This document shows, in pieces, positions 15,778-24,138 of a stretch of 33,322 nt of DNA. Every line of letters starts with the position of its first letter. The first letter of the stretch is position 1. The stretch spans positions 1-33,322 of the forward strand of contig CALDKP010000171.1 of the NCBI GenBank assembly GCA_937898535.1, given 5' to 3'. The notes under the pieces are model-generated. The model saw nothing but the letters and a program-made list of their open reading frames with translations. It had not been told where the DNA came from and did no database searches. Both the position numbers and the translations under genes were made by a program. This DNA is from an uncultured Sphingomonadales bacterium (GTDB lineage Bacteria; Pseudomonadota; Alphaproteobacteria; Sphingomonadales; Sphingomonadaceae).

Positions 15778-17034
15778 TTACTCAGCGTCCAACCCATAAG
15801 CGGTATGCAGAACGCGCACCGCCAATTCCGTTTCGTCTTCGTCGATCAAAACCGACACCTTGATTTCGGAGGTCGAGATCGCCTGAATGTTGATCTTGCG
15901 GTCGGCCAAGGAGCTGAACATCGTCGACGCAACGCCTGCGTGGCTTTTCATGCCGACGCCGACGACGGAAATCTTGGTCACCTTTGTATCGGGGATCAGG
16001 CGGTTGTAGCCAATCGCGTCGCGCCGGTTTTCCAAAATGTCGGTGCAACGCACAAGGTCGGCTTGCGGGCAGGTGAAGGTCACGTCGGTTTCGCCTTTAT
16101 CGCGGCCAACGTTTTGAATGATCATGTCGACGTTGATATTTGCGTCGGCCAGCGGCGAAAAGATGTTGGCCACTGCGCCGGGACGGTCGGGCACGCGCGT
16201 AAGGGTGATCTTCGCCTCATTCTTGTCGGCGGCAATTCCGGTGATCAGTTGGCGTTCCACTTGATACTTCTCCAATTCTGCGTCGGTCACAATCATCGTG
16301 CCGGGGATACTGTCGGCGTCAGGCGCGCTTTCATCAACGAATGAAGACAGCACTTGCACGCGCACGCCTTCCTTCATCGCAAGGCCAACCGAGCGGGTCT
16401 GCAAAACCTTTGAGCCAACCGATGCCAGTTCAAGCATTTCTTCGTAGGTCACGGCCTTCAGCTTGCGTGCGCGGGCCACGATGCGCGGGTCAGTGGTGTA
16501 AACGCCGTCAACGTCGGTGTAGATATCGCAGCGGTCAGCCTTCACCGCAGCGGCCACGGCAACAGCAGATGTGTCCGAACCCCCGCGGCCCAAGGTGGTG
16601 ATGCGGTTGTCGTCGGTCAGGCCCTGAAATCCGGGGATGACCGCAATGTTGCCAGCCTTCATCGACGCAAGCAGTTCCTCGGTATCGATGGAACCAATGC
16701 GCGCCTTGGCATGGGCGCTGTCGGTATGGATGGGCATTTGCCAGCCCAACCAGCTGCGCGCTTCGCAACCGAGCGCCTGCAACGTTATCGCGAGCAAGCC
16801 TGCGGTAATCTGTTCGCCAGCGGCGACCACCACGTCATATTCGGCTGGATCGTACAGCGCGTTCGCCTCGCGGCAGAAGTTGACGAGCCGGTCGGTATCG
16901 CCCGCCATAGCGGAGACAACGACGGCAACTTCATCGCCGCGTTCTGCCTGACGCTTCACCAATTGCGCGACACGGCGGATACGTTCCGTTCCGGCCATAG
17001 ACGTGCCGCCAAATTTCATTACAATGCGGGCCAT
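15778..17034 (-). CDS. lysC: Aspartate kinase
   Basis: A 418-residue aspartokinase that phosphorylates L-aspartate, the first step toward lysine, threonine, methionine and diaminopimelate. The kinase domain opens with KFGGTSMAG (8-16), and GRGGSDTSAVAVAAA and TDVDGVYTTDPR are also present. Two C-terminal ACT domains follow (around VPDRPGAVANIFSPLADANI and VGVGMKSHAGVASTMFSSLA), which usually give feedback inhibition by lysine and/or threonine. Length and layout fit the single-function class. It diverges from ubiG across 54 bases, an arrangement common in alphaproteobacteria. Confidence 0.96.
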   Translation of the reverse strand: MARIVMKFGGTSMAGTERIRRVAQLVKRQAERGDEVAVVVSAMAGDTDRLVNFCREANALYDPAEYDVVVAAGEQITAGLLAITLQALGCEARSWLGWQMPIHTDSAHAKARIGSIDTEELLASMKAGNIAVIPGFQGLTDDNRITTLGRGGSDTSAVAVAAAVKADRCDIYTDVDGVYTTDPRIVARARKLKAVTYEEMLELASVGSKVLQTRSVGLAMKEGVRVQVLSSFVDESAPDADSIPGTMIVTDAELEKYQVERQLITGIAADKNEAKITLTRVPDRPGAVANIFSPLADANINVDMIIQNVGRDKGETDVTFTCPQADLVRCTDILENRRDAIGYNRLIPDTKVTKISVVGVGMKSHAGVASTMFSSLADRKINIQAISTSEIKVSVLIDEDETELAVRVLHTAYGLDAE

Positions 17035-17088
17035 GAAAACCTTGAAAAGTCGCTATATTACAATCGAGGGCCCTGATAGGGACAGGAT

Positions 17089-17826
17089 ATGACAAACGCA
17101 AGCTCAGCAACGACAATAAACGCTACGGAAGCCGCCCATTTTGGTGGCTTGGCTGCCGAATGGTGGGACCCAAAGGGTTCAAGCGCCATGCTGCACAAGT
17201 TGAATCCCGTGCGGCTTGGCTTCATTCGAGCCGCCGTCGACGCGCATTTTGGTGGTGATGACAAGGCACGCTATCCACTCGTTGGCAAGTCTGCGCTTGA
17301 TGTTGGCTGCGGTGCGGGGCTGCTGTGTGAGCCACTGGCGCGTATGGGCGCGGAGGTAACGGGCGTAGATGCCGCGCCGGAAAATATTGATGCCGCAACC
17401 GCGCATGCGGCGCTGTCGGGACTACCGATCACGTATCGCGCGGGCGAAATCGCCGCACAAGGACTTGGCCAGTTTGATATCGTCTCATCGATGGAAGTCA
17501 TCGAACATGTGAACGATCCAGCGGTGTTCATCGGCGAGCTGAAACGCCACATGAAACCCGATGGCTTGTTATTGCTATCCACGCCAAACCGCACACCCGC
17601 CTCGCGTATTTTCCTCGTTGAGGCCGCCGAGCGGCTTGGACAAGTCCCGCGCGGCACGCATGATTGGGACAAGTTCCTGACGCCCGATGAATTGACGTCA
17701 ATTCTCAACGAAGCGGGAATTGAGATTGTCGACATGCAGGGCATTGCGTTTTCGCCCATGTCCGGACTGCATTTAAGCAGCAATATGGCGTTGAACTACA
17801 TTTTGTCCGCGCGGTTGCGGAACTGA
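17089..17826 (+). CDS. ubiG: Bifunctional ubiquinone O-methyltransferase UbiG
   Basis: A 245-residue class I methyltransferase. The SAM-binding motif LDVGCGAG (70-77) is followed by GAEVTGVDAA. UbiG hallmarks are HFGGLAAEWWDPKGSSAMLHKLNPVR near the N-terminus (given in part; about 17-42), SSMEVIEHV and STPNRT. It carries out both O-methylation steps of ubiquinone synthesis at the cytoplasmic membrane face. The ATG has a GGACAGGA upstream sequence. The gene is divergent from lysC and is followed by an inverted-repeat element. Confidence 0.95.
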   Translation: MTNASSATTINATEAAHFGGLAAEWWDPKGSSAMLHKLNPVRLGFIRAAVDAHFGGDDKARYPLVGKSALDVGCGAGLLCEPLARMGAEVTGVDAAPENIDAATAHAALSGLPITYRAGEIAAQGLGQFDIVSSMEVIEHVNDPAVFIGELKRHMKPDGLLLLSTPNRTPASRIFLVEAAERLGQVPRGTHDWDKFLTPDELTSILNEAGIEIVDMQGIAFSPMSGLHLSSNMALNYILSARLRN

Positions 17827-17837
17827 GCCCTACTCAC

Positions 17838-17920
17838 ATCGTCACCCTGAACTCGTTTCAGGGTCTTACTTCGTGCGCCCCAAAGAAAGTAAGATGCTGA
17901 AACAAGTTCAGCATGACGAT
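17838..17920. repeat. Palindromic intergenic element with two internal hairpins, between convergent ubiG and dnaB
   Basis: A 34-base left arm (17838-17871) and a 34-base right arm (17887-17920) are reverse complements at 29 of 34 positions, separated by a 15-base loop. Each arm also folds on itself: CCCTGAA/TTTCAGGG in the left arm and TGCTGAAAC/GTTCAGCA in the right. The differing bases mostly keep pairing inside each arm. CCTGAAC...GTTTCAGG elements of this kind are, from memory, frequent between genes in sphingomonads. It may also act as a two-way terminator for ubiG and dnaB. Confidence 0.8.
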
Positions 17921-17953
17921 TTAGGGATTAGCGTGAAGACTTTGGCCTAAGCC

Positions 17954-19441
17954 TCAATCATAGCCTGCATCGGCATATTGGTCGTCGGCAAGGTCGGTGA
18001 AGCGGGTGATCTTCGCTTCGAACTTCATCCGGACGCGGCCCGTTGAACCGTGGCGCTGCTTGGCGACGATGAGTTCGGCGACGCCAAAGATGCGTTCCAT
18101 CTTTTCCTTCCACGCATCATGCGCGGCTTCGTTGACGGGGTCGGGCTGCTTTGCCGCTTCGTAATAATCTTCGCGATATACGAACCAGACCATATCGGCG
18201 TCCTGCTCGATCGAACCGGATTCGCGAAGGTCGGACAGCATCGGCCGTTTGTCCTCGCGTTGTTCAACCGCACGGCTGAGCTGCGAAAGCGCAATCACAG
18301 GCAGGCCCAGTTCCTTGGCCAAGGTTTTCAAACCACGGCTAATTTCCGAAATTTCATTGACGCGGTTGTCGCCGGAGCGGCTTGAGCCCTGAAGCAACTG
18401 CAAATAGTCAACGACGATTAGCCCGATGCCATGCCGACGCTGCAAACGCCGGGCGCGGGTACGCAGCGCAGCGATGGTCAGCGCGGGCGTGTCGTCAATA
18501 TAGAGCGGCAATTCCTGCAGCTCGCGGCTCGCGCGCGACAGTTCACGAAAATCTTCGCGACTGATTTTCCCCATACGCAGCAGTTCGGAACTGATGCCCG
18601 ATTGTTCGGCCAAGATACGCGTCGCCAGCTGATCCGCCGACATTTCGAGGCTGAAAAAAGCAACCTTGGCACCAGCGCCCTTGGCTTCTTCAATGCCATC
18701 TTCACGCTCGCGGATCCACCGCCGCGCAGCGTTGAAGGCGATGTTGGTGGCAAGCGATGTCTTGCCCATACCCGGGCGACCAGCGAGAATGATAAGGTCG
18801 GAATTGTGCAGACCGCCGCATTTGGCGTTAATGCTATCTAGGCCCGTGGTCACACCGGATAAGCTGCCGCCCGATTGCAATGCCTTTTCAACATTGCGGA
18901 TGGCCTCGGTCGATGCGGCAAGGAAGCTCTTCATCGAGCCGGTTTCGCCCTCACCTTCGGCGACTTTGTACAAAGCGCTTTCCGCGGCTTCGATCTGGCC
19001 CTTGGGGTCAACGCTCTCGCTCGTGTCGAGCGCATTGTCGACCAACGTGCGGCCAACTGTCACCAATTCACGCAGCAACGCGAGGTCATAAATCTGCTGC
19101 GCAAAGTCACGCGCGCCGATCAAGCCAGCGCCATCTGCCGTCAGCTTAATCAAATAGCCCGGTCCCCCAAGCTCCCGCATGGATTCGTCGGCTTCGAAAA
19201 ATGGCTTCAGCGTGACGGGCGTCACCAGCATGTTCCGGTCAATCAGACGCAATATCTGTTCGTAAATGCGGCCGTGCAGCGGTTCAAAGAAATGGTCGGG
19301 CTGAAGTTTGATCGAAACATCTTCGATCACCCGGTTATCAATCAAAATTGCGCCAAGAAACGCTGCCTCCGCCTCAATATTGCGGGGAAGGCGTTGGGGT
19401 TCAGCTTCATTCGCTGCTGCAAGTCTGATAAGTTCGGCCAT
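17954..19441 (-). CDS. dnaB: Replicative DNA helicase DnaB
   Basis: A 495-residue hexameric helicase that unwinds DNA at the replication fork. The N-terminal domain (about 17-120, starting RLPRNIEAEAAFLGAILID) and linker lead to the RecA-like motor. That carries Walker A GRPGMGKTS (221-229), the SLEMSADQLATR segment, Walker B IVVDYLQLL, and the sensor/arginine-finger region SQLSRAVEQRED. No intein interrupts it. It stands alone on the minus strand, divergent from the UPF0262 gene across 146 bases. Confidence 0.97.
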   Translation of the reverse strand: MAELIRLAAANEAEPQRLPRNIEAEAAFLGAILIDNRVIEDVSIKLQPDHFFEPLHGRIYEQILRLIDRNMLVTPVTLKPFFEADESMRELGGPGYLIKLTADGAGLIGARDFAQQIYDLALLRELVTVGRTLVDNALDTSESVDPKGQIEAAESALYKVAEGEGETGSMKSFLAASTEAIRNVEKALQSGGSLSGVTTGLDSINAKCGGLHNSDLIILAGRPGMGKTSLATNIAFNAARRWIREREDGIEEAKGAGAKVAFFSLEMSADQLATRILAEQSGISSELLRMGKISREDFRELSRASRELQELPLYIDDTPALTIAALRTRARRLQRRHGIGLIVVDYLQLLQGSSRSGDNRVNEISEISRGLKTLAKELGLPVIALSQLSRAVEQREDKRPMLSDLRESGSIEQDADMVWFVYREDYYEAAKQPDPVNEAAHDAWKEKMERIFGVAELIVAKQRHGSTGRVRMKFEAKITRFTDLADDQYADAGYD

Positions 19442-19587
19442 GGCTCCCTATCCTTTAGCATGTGCAGCTTCGCAAGGGGGCACAAAAAGAAGTGCGGGGA
19501 TATGGCTGTGGACAACAATCGGACAACAAGATGTTCCACAAATGGGATAGCGCTTGCCCCAAAAATATCTCAAGCTAACACAGCAAC

Positions 19588-20070
19588 ATGAGCGACCCGC
19601 GCATCATTAAAGTTGATCTGGACGAAGCAACGATACTTCGGCGCAATGCCGATATCGAGCAGGAGCGGCGCGTCGCGATCTTCGATCTGATCGAAGATAA
19701 CTTCTTCAAGCCGCTGCGCGATATGGGCGATGGCTATGCCGGGCCATATCATCTGAGCATCAGCGTCGCCGACGGCCGCCTCATCCTCGACATTCGCCGG
19801 CCCGATAATGCGCCACATGAAATGCTCATCCTAAGCTTGGGCCGTTTCCGCCGGGTGGTGAAAGACTATTTTGCCATTTGCGACAGTTACTATCAGGCCA
19901 TTCGCAAGGCGAGTGCTGCCGAAATCGAAACCATCGATATGGCGCGGCGCGGTGTGCATAATGAAGCAGCCGAGTTGTTGATGGAGCGACTTGATGGTAA
20001 AGTTGAGGTCGATTTTGCCACTGCCCGCCGGCTCTTCACGCTCATCTGCGTGTTGCACATCAAAAGCTGA
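19588..20070 (+). CDS. UPF0262 family protein
   Basis: A 160-residue protein recognised as UPF0262, an alphaproteobacterial family without known function. Typical features are RNADIEQERRVAIFDLIEDN near the start (about 19-38), the GPYHLSISVADGRLILDIR stretch, LSLGRFRRVVKDYF and the DMARRGVHNEAAELL helix. It is soluble, with no signal peptide or membrane segment. The start codon lacks a strong ribosome-binding site. It diverges from dnaB. Confidence 0.9.
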   Translation: MSDPRIIKVDLDEATILRRNADIEQERRVAIFDLIEDNFFKPLRDMGDGYAGPYHLSISVADGRLILDIRRPDNAPHEMLILSLGRFRRVVKDYFAICDSYYQAIRKASAAEIETIDMARRGVHNEAAELLMERLDGKVEVDFATARRLFTLICVLHIKS

Positions 20071-20183
20071 GCGCCGCGCAGCGCAAAATCTTGTGCTTTC
20101 CGACGGCCATTGCGCAACGGCTATCGACTTCGCGCGGCGGTAACGCCTAGAGGGAGGAATCACACGCTTGAACAGAGGGTCGC

Positions 20184-20870
20184 ATGACTGGGGGTAAACG
20201 CCAATTCGTCCGGTGGGGCATTATCATGCTCGGCATCGCGCTCGCGGTCTATGCGGGCTGGCGTTATGTCACGGCCTGGGCACCGTCGCGCGATGAATAT
20301 CCAGTTCAAGGCATTGTGGTCACCGAACACAATGGCCATCCCAATTGGGCGGAGCTTGGCGCAACGGGTGTCGATTTCGCTTATATCACTGCAGTCGAAG
20401 GCGCGCGCACGCGCGACGCAGAATTCCAAGCCAATTTGGCCGGCGCGCAAGACGCCGGCATCCGCTTCGGCGCACTCCACCATTTTGACATTTGCCGTCT
20501 GGCATCGGACCAAGCGACGATGTTCATTACCAGCGTTCCACGCAACGAAAGCGCCCTGCCCCCTGCGGTCCAGCTCGATTTTTCCGATACGTGCAAAGGG
20601 CGTCCGAACCGCGCGCTGATATTGTCCGAACTCGCGACATTCCTGAACCAGATAGAGGCGCATAGCGGCACACCTGCAATCCTGCTACTCACCCGGGAGT
20701 TTGAGAAGGAGTATCAAGTGAGCAAGTCCATTGATCGCACTGTTTGGCTGGAGGGCAATTGGTTGATCCCCGATTATTCCGCGCGCCCTTGGGTTATGTG
20801 GACGGCCAATTTGCAGCGGCGCATCAACGGCGTTGACGGCCCTGTGCGCTGGGTGGTGGTACGCAAATGA
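20184..20870 (+). CDS. Membrane-anchored GH25 lysozyme-like protein, probably catalytically degenerate
   Basis: A 228-residue protein with one N-terminal membrane helix (about 10-29) and a glycoside hydrolase family 25 fold outside the cytoplasm. The fold is recognised from the order GIVVTEHNGHPNW (43-55), DFAYITAVEG (64-73), DAGIRFGALHHFDICR (90-105), PPAVQLDFSDTC (126-137) and a VDGPV end. Active GH25 enzymes usually have Asp in GID-V-S, Asp-x-Glu in the central strand and Asp near the C-terminal strand. Here these read Val45, Gln130-Leu-Asp132 and Arg222. Muramidase activity is therefore doubtful and a binding role more likely (inference). It overlaps cdd by 4 nt. Confidence 0.75.
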   Translation: MTGGKRQFVRWGIIMLGIALAVYAGWRYVTAWAPSRDEYPVQGIVVTEHNGHPNWAELGATGVDFAYITAVEGARTRDAEFQANLAGAQDAGIRFGALHHFDICRLASDQATMFITSVPRNESALPPAVQLDFSDTCKGRPNRALILSELATFLNQIEAHSGTPAILLLTREFEKEYQVSKSIDRTVWLEGNWLIPDYSARPWVMWTANLQRRINGVDGPVRWVVVRK

Positions 20871-21298
20871 CCGACAGCACGCAAAAGCTCGTTCAGCTTG
20901 CCATTGATGCAGCGCAGACCGCGTATGCGCCTTATTCCAACTTTCATGTCGGCACGGCCTTGCTGCTTGATACAGGCGAAATCATCACGGGCAGCAATTT
21001 TGAAAACGCCAGCTATGGCATGACGTTGTGCGCCGAAACAGTTGCCATCGCCAAAGCCAATAGTGACGGCAAATTGCGCGCCATTCGCGAAATCGCGGTG
21101 GCCGGTGGTTTGGCAGGGCATGTGGGCAAAGCAGCTGACCCCATCACCCCGTGCGGCCGATGCCGCCAGATTATCAAGGAAGTGGCGGATCTGACGGATA
21201 TCGATATTCCGGTGCATTGTGCGCACGCAACGGGATATGAAACATTCCGGCTATCGGAATTGCTGCCGCATGGCTTTGGCCCCGCAAATTTGAAATAA
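20867..21298 (+). CDS. cdd: Cytidine deaminase
   Basis: A 143-residue homotetramer-type cytidine deaminase that converts cytidine and deoxycytidine to uridines in pyrimidine salvage. Zinc ligands and catalysis are seen in CAETVA (Cys55, Glu57) and PCGRCR (Cys96, Cys99). The substrate-binding YAPYSNFHVGTAL and NFENASYG segments are intact. Its ATG lies in the stop of the GH25-like gene (ATGA). dcd, another pyrimidine deaminase, follows 94 bases on. Confidence 0.94.
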   Translation: MTDSTQKLVQLAIDAAQTAYAPYSNFHVGTALLLDTGEIITGSNFENASYGMTLCAETVAIAKANSDGKLRAIREIAVAGGLAGHVGKAADPITPCGRCRQIIKEVADLTDIDIPVHCAHATGYETFRLSELLPHGFGPANLK

Positions 21299-21392
21299 AG
21301 CCGAAGCTGCGTCTTGCGCACGATAATTTCTACGCCGCCACTTGCGCTCACAGTGTAAATTGGCAAAAGCGGACCCATAACAGGGAGTGATT

Positions 21393-21947
21393 ATGTCCAT
21401 ATTGTCCGACATCTGGATCCGCGAGCAAGCCCATGCGACCGGAATGATTGAACCGTTTGTCGAGGCGCAACGGCGCGATGGCTGCATCAGCTATGGCCTG
21501 TCCTCTTATGGCTATGACGCCCGCGTGGCCGATGAGTTCAAGATTTTCACCAATGTCGACAGTTCCATCGTCGACCCAAAAGAGTTTGATCCCAAAAGCT
21601 TTGTCGATCGCAAGACCGACGTGTGCATCATTCCGCCGAACAGTTTTGCGTTGGCACGCACTGTCGAATATTTCCGCATACCACGCGACGTGCTCGTCAT
21701 CTGTCTCGGCAAATCAACCTATGCCCGCTGCGGCATCATCGTGAATGTGACTCCTCTGGAGCCAGGTTGGGAAGGTCATGTTACGCTTGAGTTCAGCAAT
21801 ACCACCCCGCTGCCCGCAAAGATTTATGCCAATGAAGGTGCGTGCCAGTTTCTGTTCCTAAAGGGCGAACAGCCGTGCGAGACGAGCTATGCCGACCGTG
21901 CCGGCAAATATATGGGCCAACGCGGCGTCACTTTGCCCAAGCTTTAA
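21393..21947 (+). CDS. dcd: dCTP deaminase
   Basis: A 184-residue dCTP deaminase that forms dUTP for dTMP synthesis. Key segments are SSYGYDARVADEF (38-50), GKSTYARCG (106-114) with the nucleotide-binding Ser/Arg, and PGWEGHVTLEFSNTT with the catalytic Glu (about 124-138). The ATG at 21393 gives the usual MSILSD start and follows an AGGGAG ribosome-binding site (21382-21387); a GTG six bases upstream would overlap that site and is rejected. Confidence 0.95.
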   Translation: MSILSDIWIREQAHATGMIEPFVEAQRRDGCISYGLSSYGYDARVADEFKIFTNVDSSIVDPKEFDPKSFVDRKTDVCIIPPNSFALARTVEYFRIPRDVLVICLGKSTYARCGIIVNVTPLEPGWEGHVTLEFSNTTPLPAKIYANEGACQFLFLKGEQPCETSYADRAGKYMGQRGVTLPKL

Positions 21948-22002
21948 ACCTGCCGAAATCCAAGGTTATGGCTCTTATGGGCCCGTCGTGTGTTATTGCT
22001 TC

Positions 22003-22038
22003 GACCGGGTTTTCGCTGCCCCTCGGCTAGACCCGGTC
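22003..22038. other. Inverted repeat after dcd, possible weak terminator
   Basis: GACCGGGT (22003-22010) and ACCCGGTC (22031-22038) are perfect 8-base inverted repeats with a 20-base loop, in the 209-base gap between dcd and the next gene. No T-run follows. The rest of the gap shows no gene. Confidence 0.4.
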
Positions 22039-22156
22039 AACCTTAGGATTCAACGACCACCGCGCAACAGGTGCCGACTAAAAACATCTCCTCCTTTTGA
22101 CATTGCCGCCCGCGCAGCCCATCAGGTTGAGCAACAGAATCACGGGAGAGAGCAGA

Positions 22157-23317
22157 ATGTCAGACGCACGCGAGTTCGATATCATTGTCTATGGCGCCAC
22201 CGGATATACCGGACGACTGGTTGCCGAATATCTCAAGACCAAAACGGGTCTCAAATGGGCAATGGCGGGACGCAGTGCGGATAAGCTGGCGGAAGTACGC
22301 GACCTTGTGGGCGCTGCGGCAGACACACCGTTAATCGTTGCGGACGCGTCAGACCCCGCGTCGCTGGATGCAATGGTGAAGCGCACCAAAGTCGTGCTGA
22401 CCACCGTTGGACCTTATCAGCTCTATGGCAATGAACTGGTCGAAGCCTGCGTTGCCAATGGAACCGACTATACCGATTTGTGCGGCGAGCCCGCATGGAT
22501 GCGCCAAAAAATCGACCAGCATAACGAAGCTGCAAAAGCATCGGGTGCGCGCATTGTCTTTTCCGCAGGGTTCGATTCCATCCCCTTCGATCTTGGCGTG
22601 TTGATGCTGCAAAAGCATTGCGTTGAAACCTTTGGCGCACCTGCGCCACGCGTAAAGGGACGCGTCCGTGCGATGAAGGGCACATTCTCTGGCGGAACAG
22701 CGGCCAGCATGAAGGCGACGATGGCTGCGGCTTCAAAAGACCCGGCGGTTATCAGATATCTCACCAACCCGTTCAGTCTTGCGGGCGGATTTGAAGGTCC
22801 GGCGCAGCCAGCCGGGAACAAGCCCGAATATGACGAAAGCATCGGCAGCTGGGCCACAAGCTTCGTCATGGCACCGATCAACACCAAAAATGTGCACCGT
22901 ACGAACGCCTTGCTTGGCCAGGCCTTTGGTGCAGATTTTGTCTATGACGAAATGATGCTGACCGGTCCCGGCGAACAAGGCGAGGCGATGGCCAAGCATG
23001 TCGCGTCGACGCCGATGATGGGCGGCGACAATGACCCCAAGCCCGGCGAAGGCCCCACCAAAGAAGAACGCGAAACCGGCTTTTACGATGTGCTGTTCAT
23101 CGCGGAATATCCCGATGGCCGGACCGCAAAGCTGAGCGTGAAGGGCGACCGTGACCCGGGCTATGGTTCAACCAGCAAAATGATCAGCGAAACGGCCATT
23201 GCCTTGAGCGAAAATCAGGGTGCGGGCGGTGTCACCACGCCGGGCGCTGCGCTAGGTGAAACGCTCGTTGACCGGTTGCAGAAATATGCCGGATTAAGCT
23301 TTGCCGTTGAGGGCTGA
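22157..23317 (+). CDS. Saccharopine dehydrogenase-like / trans-acting enoyl reductase family protein
   Basis: A 386-residue NAD(P)-binding protein. The Rossmann motif is GATGYTGRLVAEYL (13-26), followed by MAGRSADKL. VLTTVGPYQLYGNELVEAC and YTDLCGEPAWM are typical of the family that includes mycobacterial trans-acting enoyl reductases and eukaryotic saccharopine dehydrogenase-like oxidoreductase. The real substrate is unknown; lipid reduction is likelier than lysine metabolism. The start at 22157 has a GGGAGAG site 6 bases upstream; longer in-frame starts lack one. No signal peptide. Confidence 0.86.
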   Translation: MSDAREFDIIVYGATGYTGRLVAEYLKTKTGLKWAMAGRSADKLAEVRDLVGAAADTPLIVADASDPASLDAMVKRTKVVLTTVGPYQLYGNELVEACVANGTDYTDLCGEPAWMRQKIDQHNEAAKASGARIVFSAGFDSIPFDLGVLMLQKHCVETFGAPAPRVKGRVRAMKGTFSGGTAASMKATMAAASKDPAVIRYLTNPFSLAGGFEGPAQPAGNKPEYDESIGSWATSFVMAPINTKNVHRTNALLGQAFGADFVYDEMMLTGPGEQGEAMAKHVASTPMMGGDNDPKPGEGPTKEERETGFYDVLFIAEYPDGRTAKLSVKGDRDPGYGSTSKMISETAIALSENQGAGGVTTPGAALGETLVDRLQKYAGLSFAVEG

Positions 23318-23347
23318 CCCCTTCCAAAACGGTCAGCACGGCTATAT

Positions 23348-24124
23348 ATGGCGCAAGCCATGTTAAGTCGCCTCTTCAAAAAAACTGCCGTTTCGCGGCC
23401 GATTGATACTGCCCGCGTGCCGGACGGTGTGCGCATATACGCCATTGGAGATATCCATGGCCGTGATGACCTGCTGAACGCGCTGTTGACGCAAATTGAC
23501 GCTGATGATCGTGCGCGCGGGGCAGCCGATACCCAGATCATCTTCCTGGGCGATCTTGTGGATCGGGGACCCGGCAGTGCTGCGGTGGTCGAAACCGCAT
23601 TGGCGCTCAAAAATTCGGGCCGCAACGTCCGGTTCCTCATGGGTAATCACGAAGAAGTATTCGTCGGCGCATGCCGCAAAAGCGACCCCAAAGTGACCCG
23701 CTTTTTCCTACGCATTGGTGGCGAGGCGACGGTCTTGTCCTATCCCATCACCCGCGCTGAATATATGGCGCTGGATATGGAGCAGTTGACCGAGCGGCTG
23801 GACACGCTCGTGCCGCGCGAACATGTCGAATTCATCGAAAGCTTTGAAGACCAAATCATCATCGGCGACTATGTCTTCGTCCACGCAGGAATCCGCCCGG
23901 GCGTCCTTCTCAGCGACCAGAAACCAAGCGACATGCGCTGGATCCGCGAAGAATTTATCGACCAACGCGGCGATCTGGAAAAGGTCGTGGTGTACGGACA
24001 CACGATTTACGAAGACGTCGAAGAGCGTGGCTCACGCATCGGTATCGACACCGGCGCGTATGACTCCGGCAAGCTGACGGCATTGGCACTTGAAGGCGGC
24101 GAACGCTGGTTTCTCCAAACATGA
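23348..24124 (+). CDS. PPP-type metallophosphatase (serine/threonine phosphatase or ApaH-like)
   Basis: A 258-residue calcineurin-like phosphoesterase with GDIHGR (34-39), GDLVDRG (68-74), GNHE (99-102), FVHAGI and VYGHT, the complete two-metal site. This set is shared by bacterial serine/threonine protein phosphatases and ApaH-like Np4A hydrolases, and the two cannot be separated here. An alternative ATG lies at 23360. Its stop overlaps the first possible start of the peptidase gene (ATGA). Cytoplasmic. Confidence 0.88.
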   Translation: MAQAMLSRLFKKTAVSRPIDTARVPDGVRIYAIGDIHGRDDLLNALLTQIDADDRARGAADTQIIFLGDLVDRGPGSAAVVETALALKNSGRNVRFLMGNHEEVFVGACRKSDPKVTRFFLRIGGEATVLSYPITRAEYMALDMEQLTERLDTLVPREHVEFIESFEDQIIIGDYVFVHAGIRPGVLLSDQKPSDMRWIREEFIDQRGDLEKVVVYGHTIYEDVEERGSRIGIDTGAYDSGKLTALALEGGERWFLQT

Positions 24125-24138
24125 CGGGAATATCATCC

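Noticed and set aside
22097..22156. Upstream in-frame start of the saccharopine-dehydrogenase-like gene
   Set aside because: The extra 20 residues are not family-like and the ATG at 22157 has a good ribosome-binding site.
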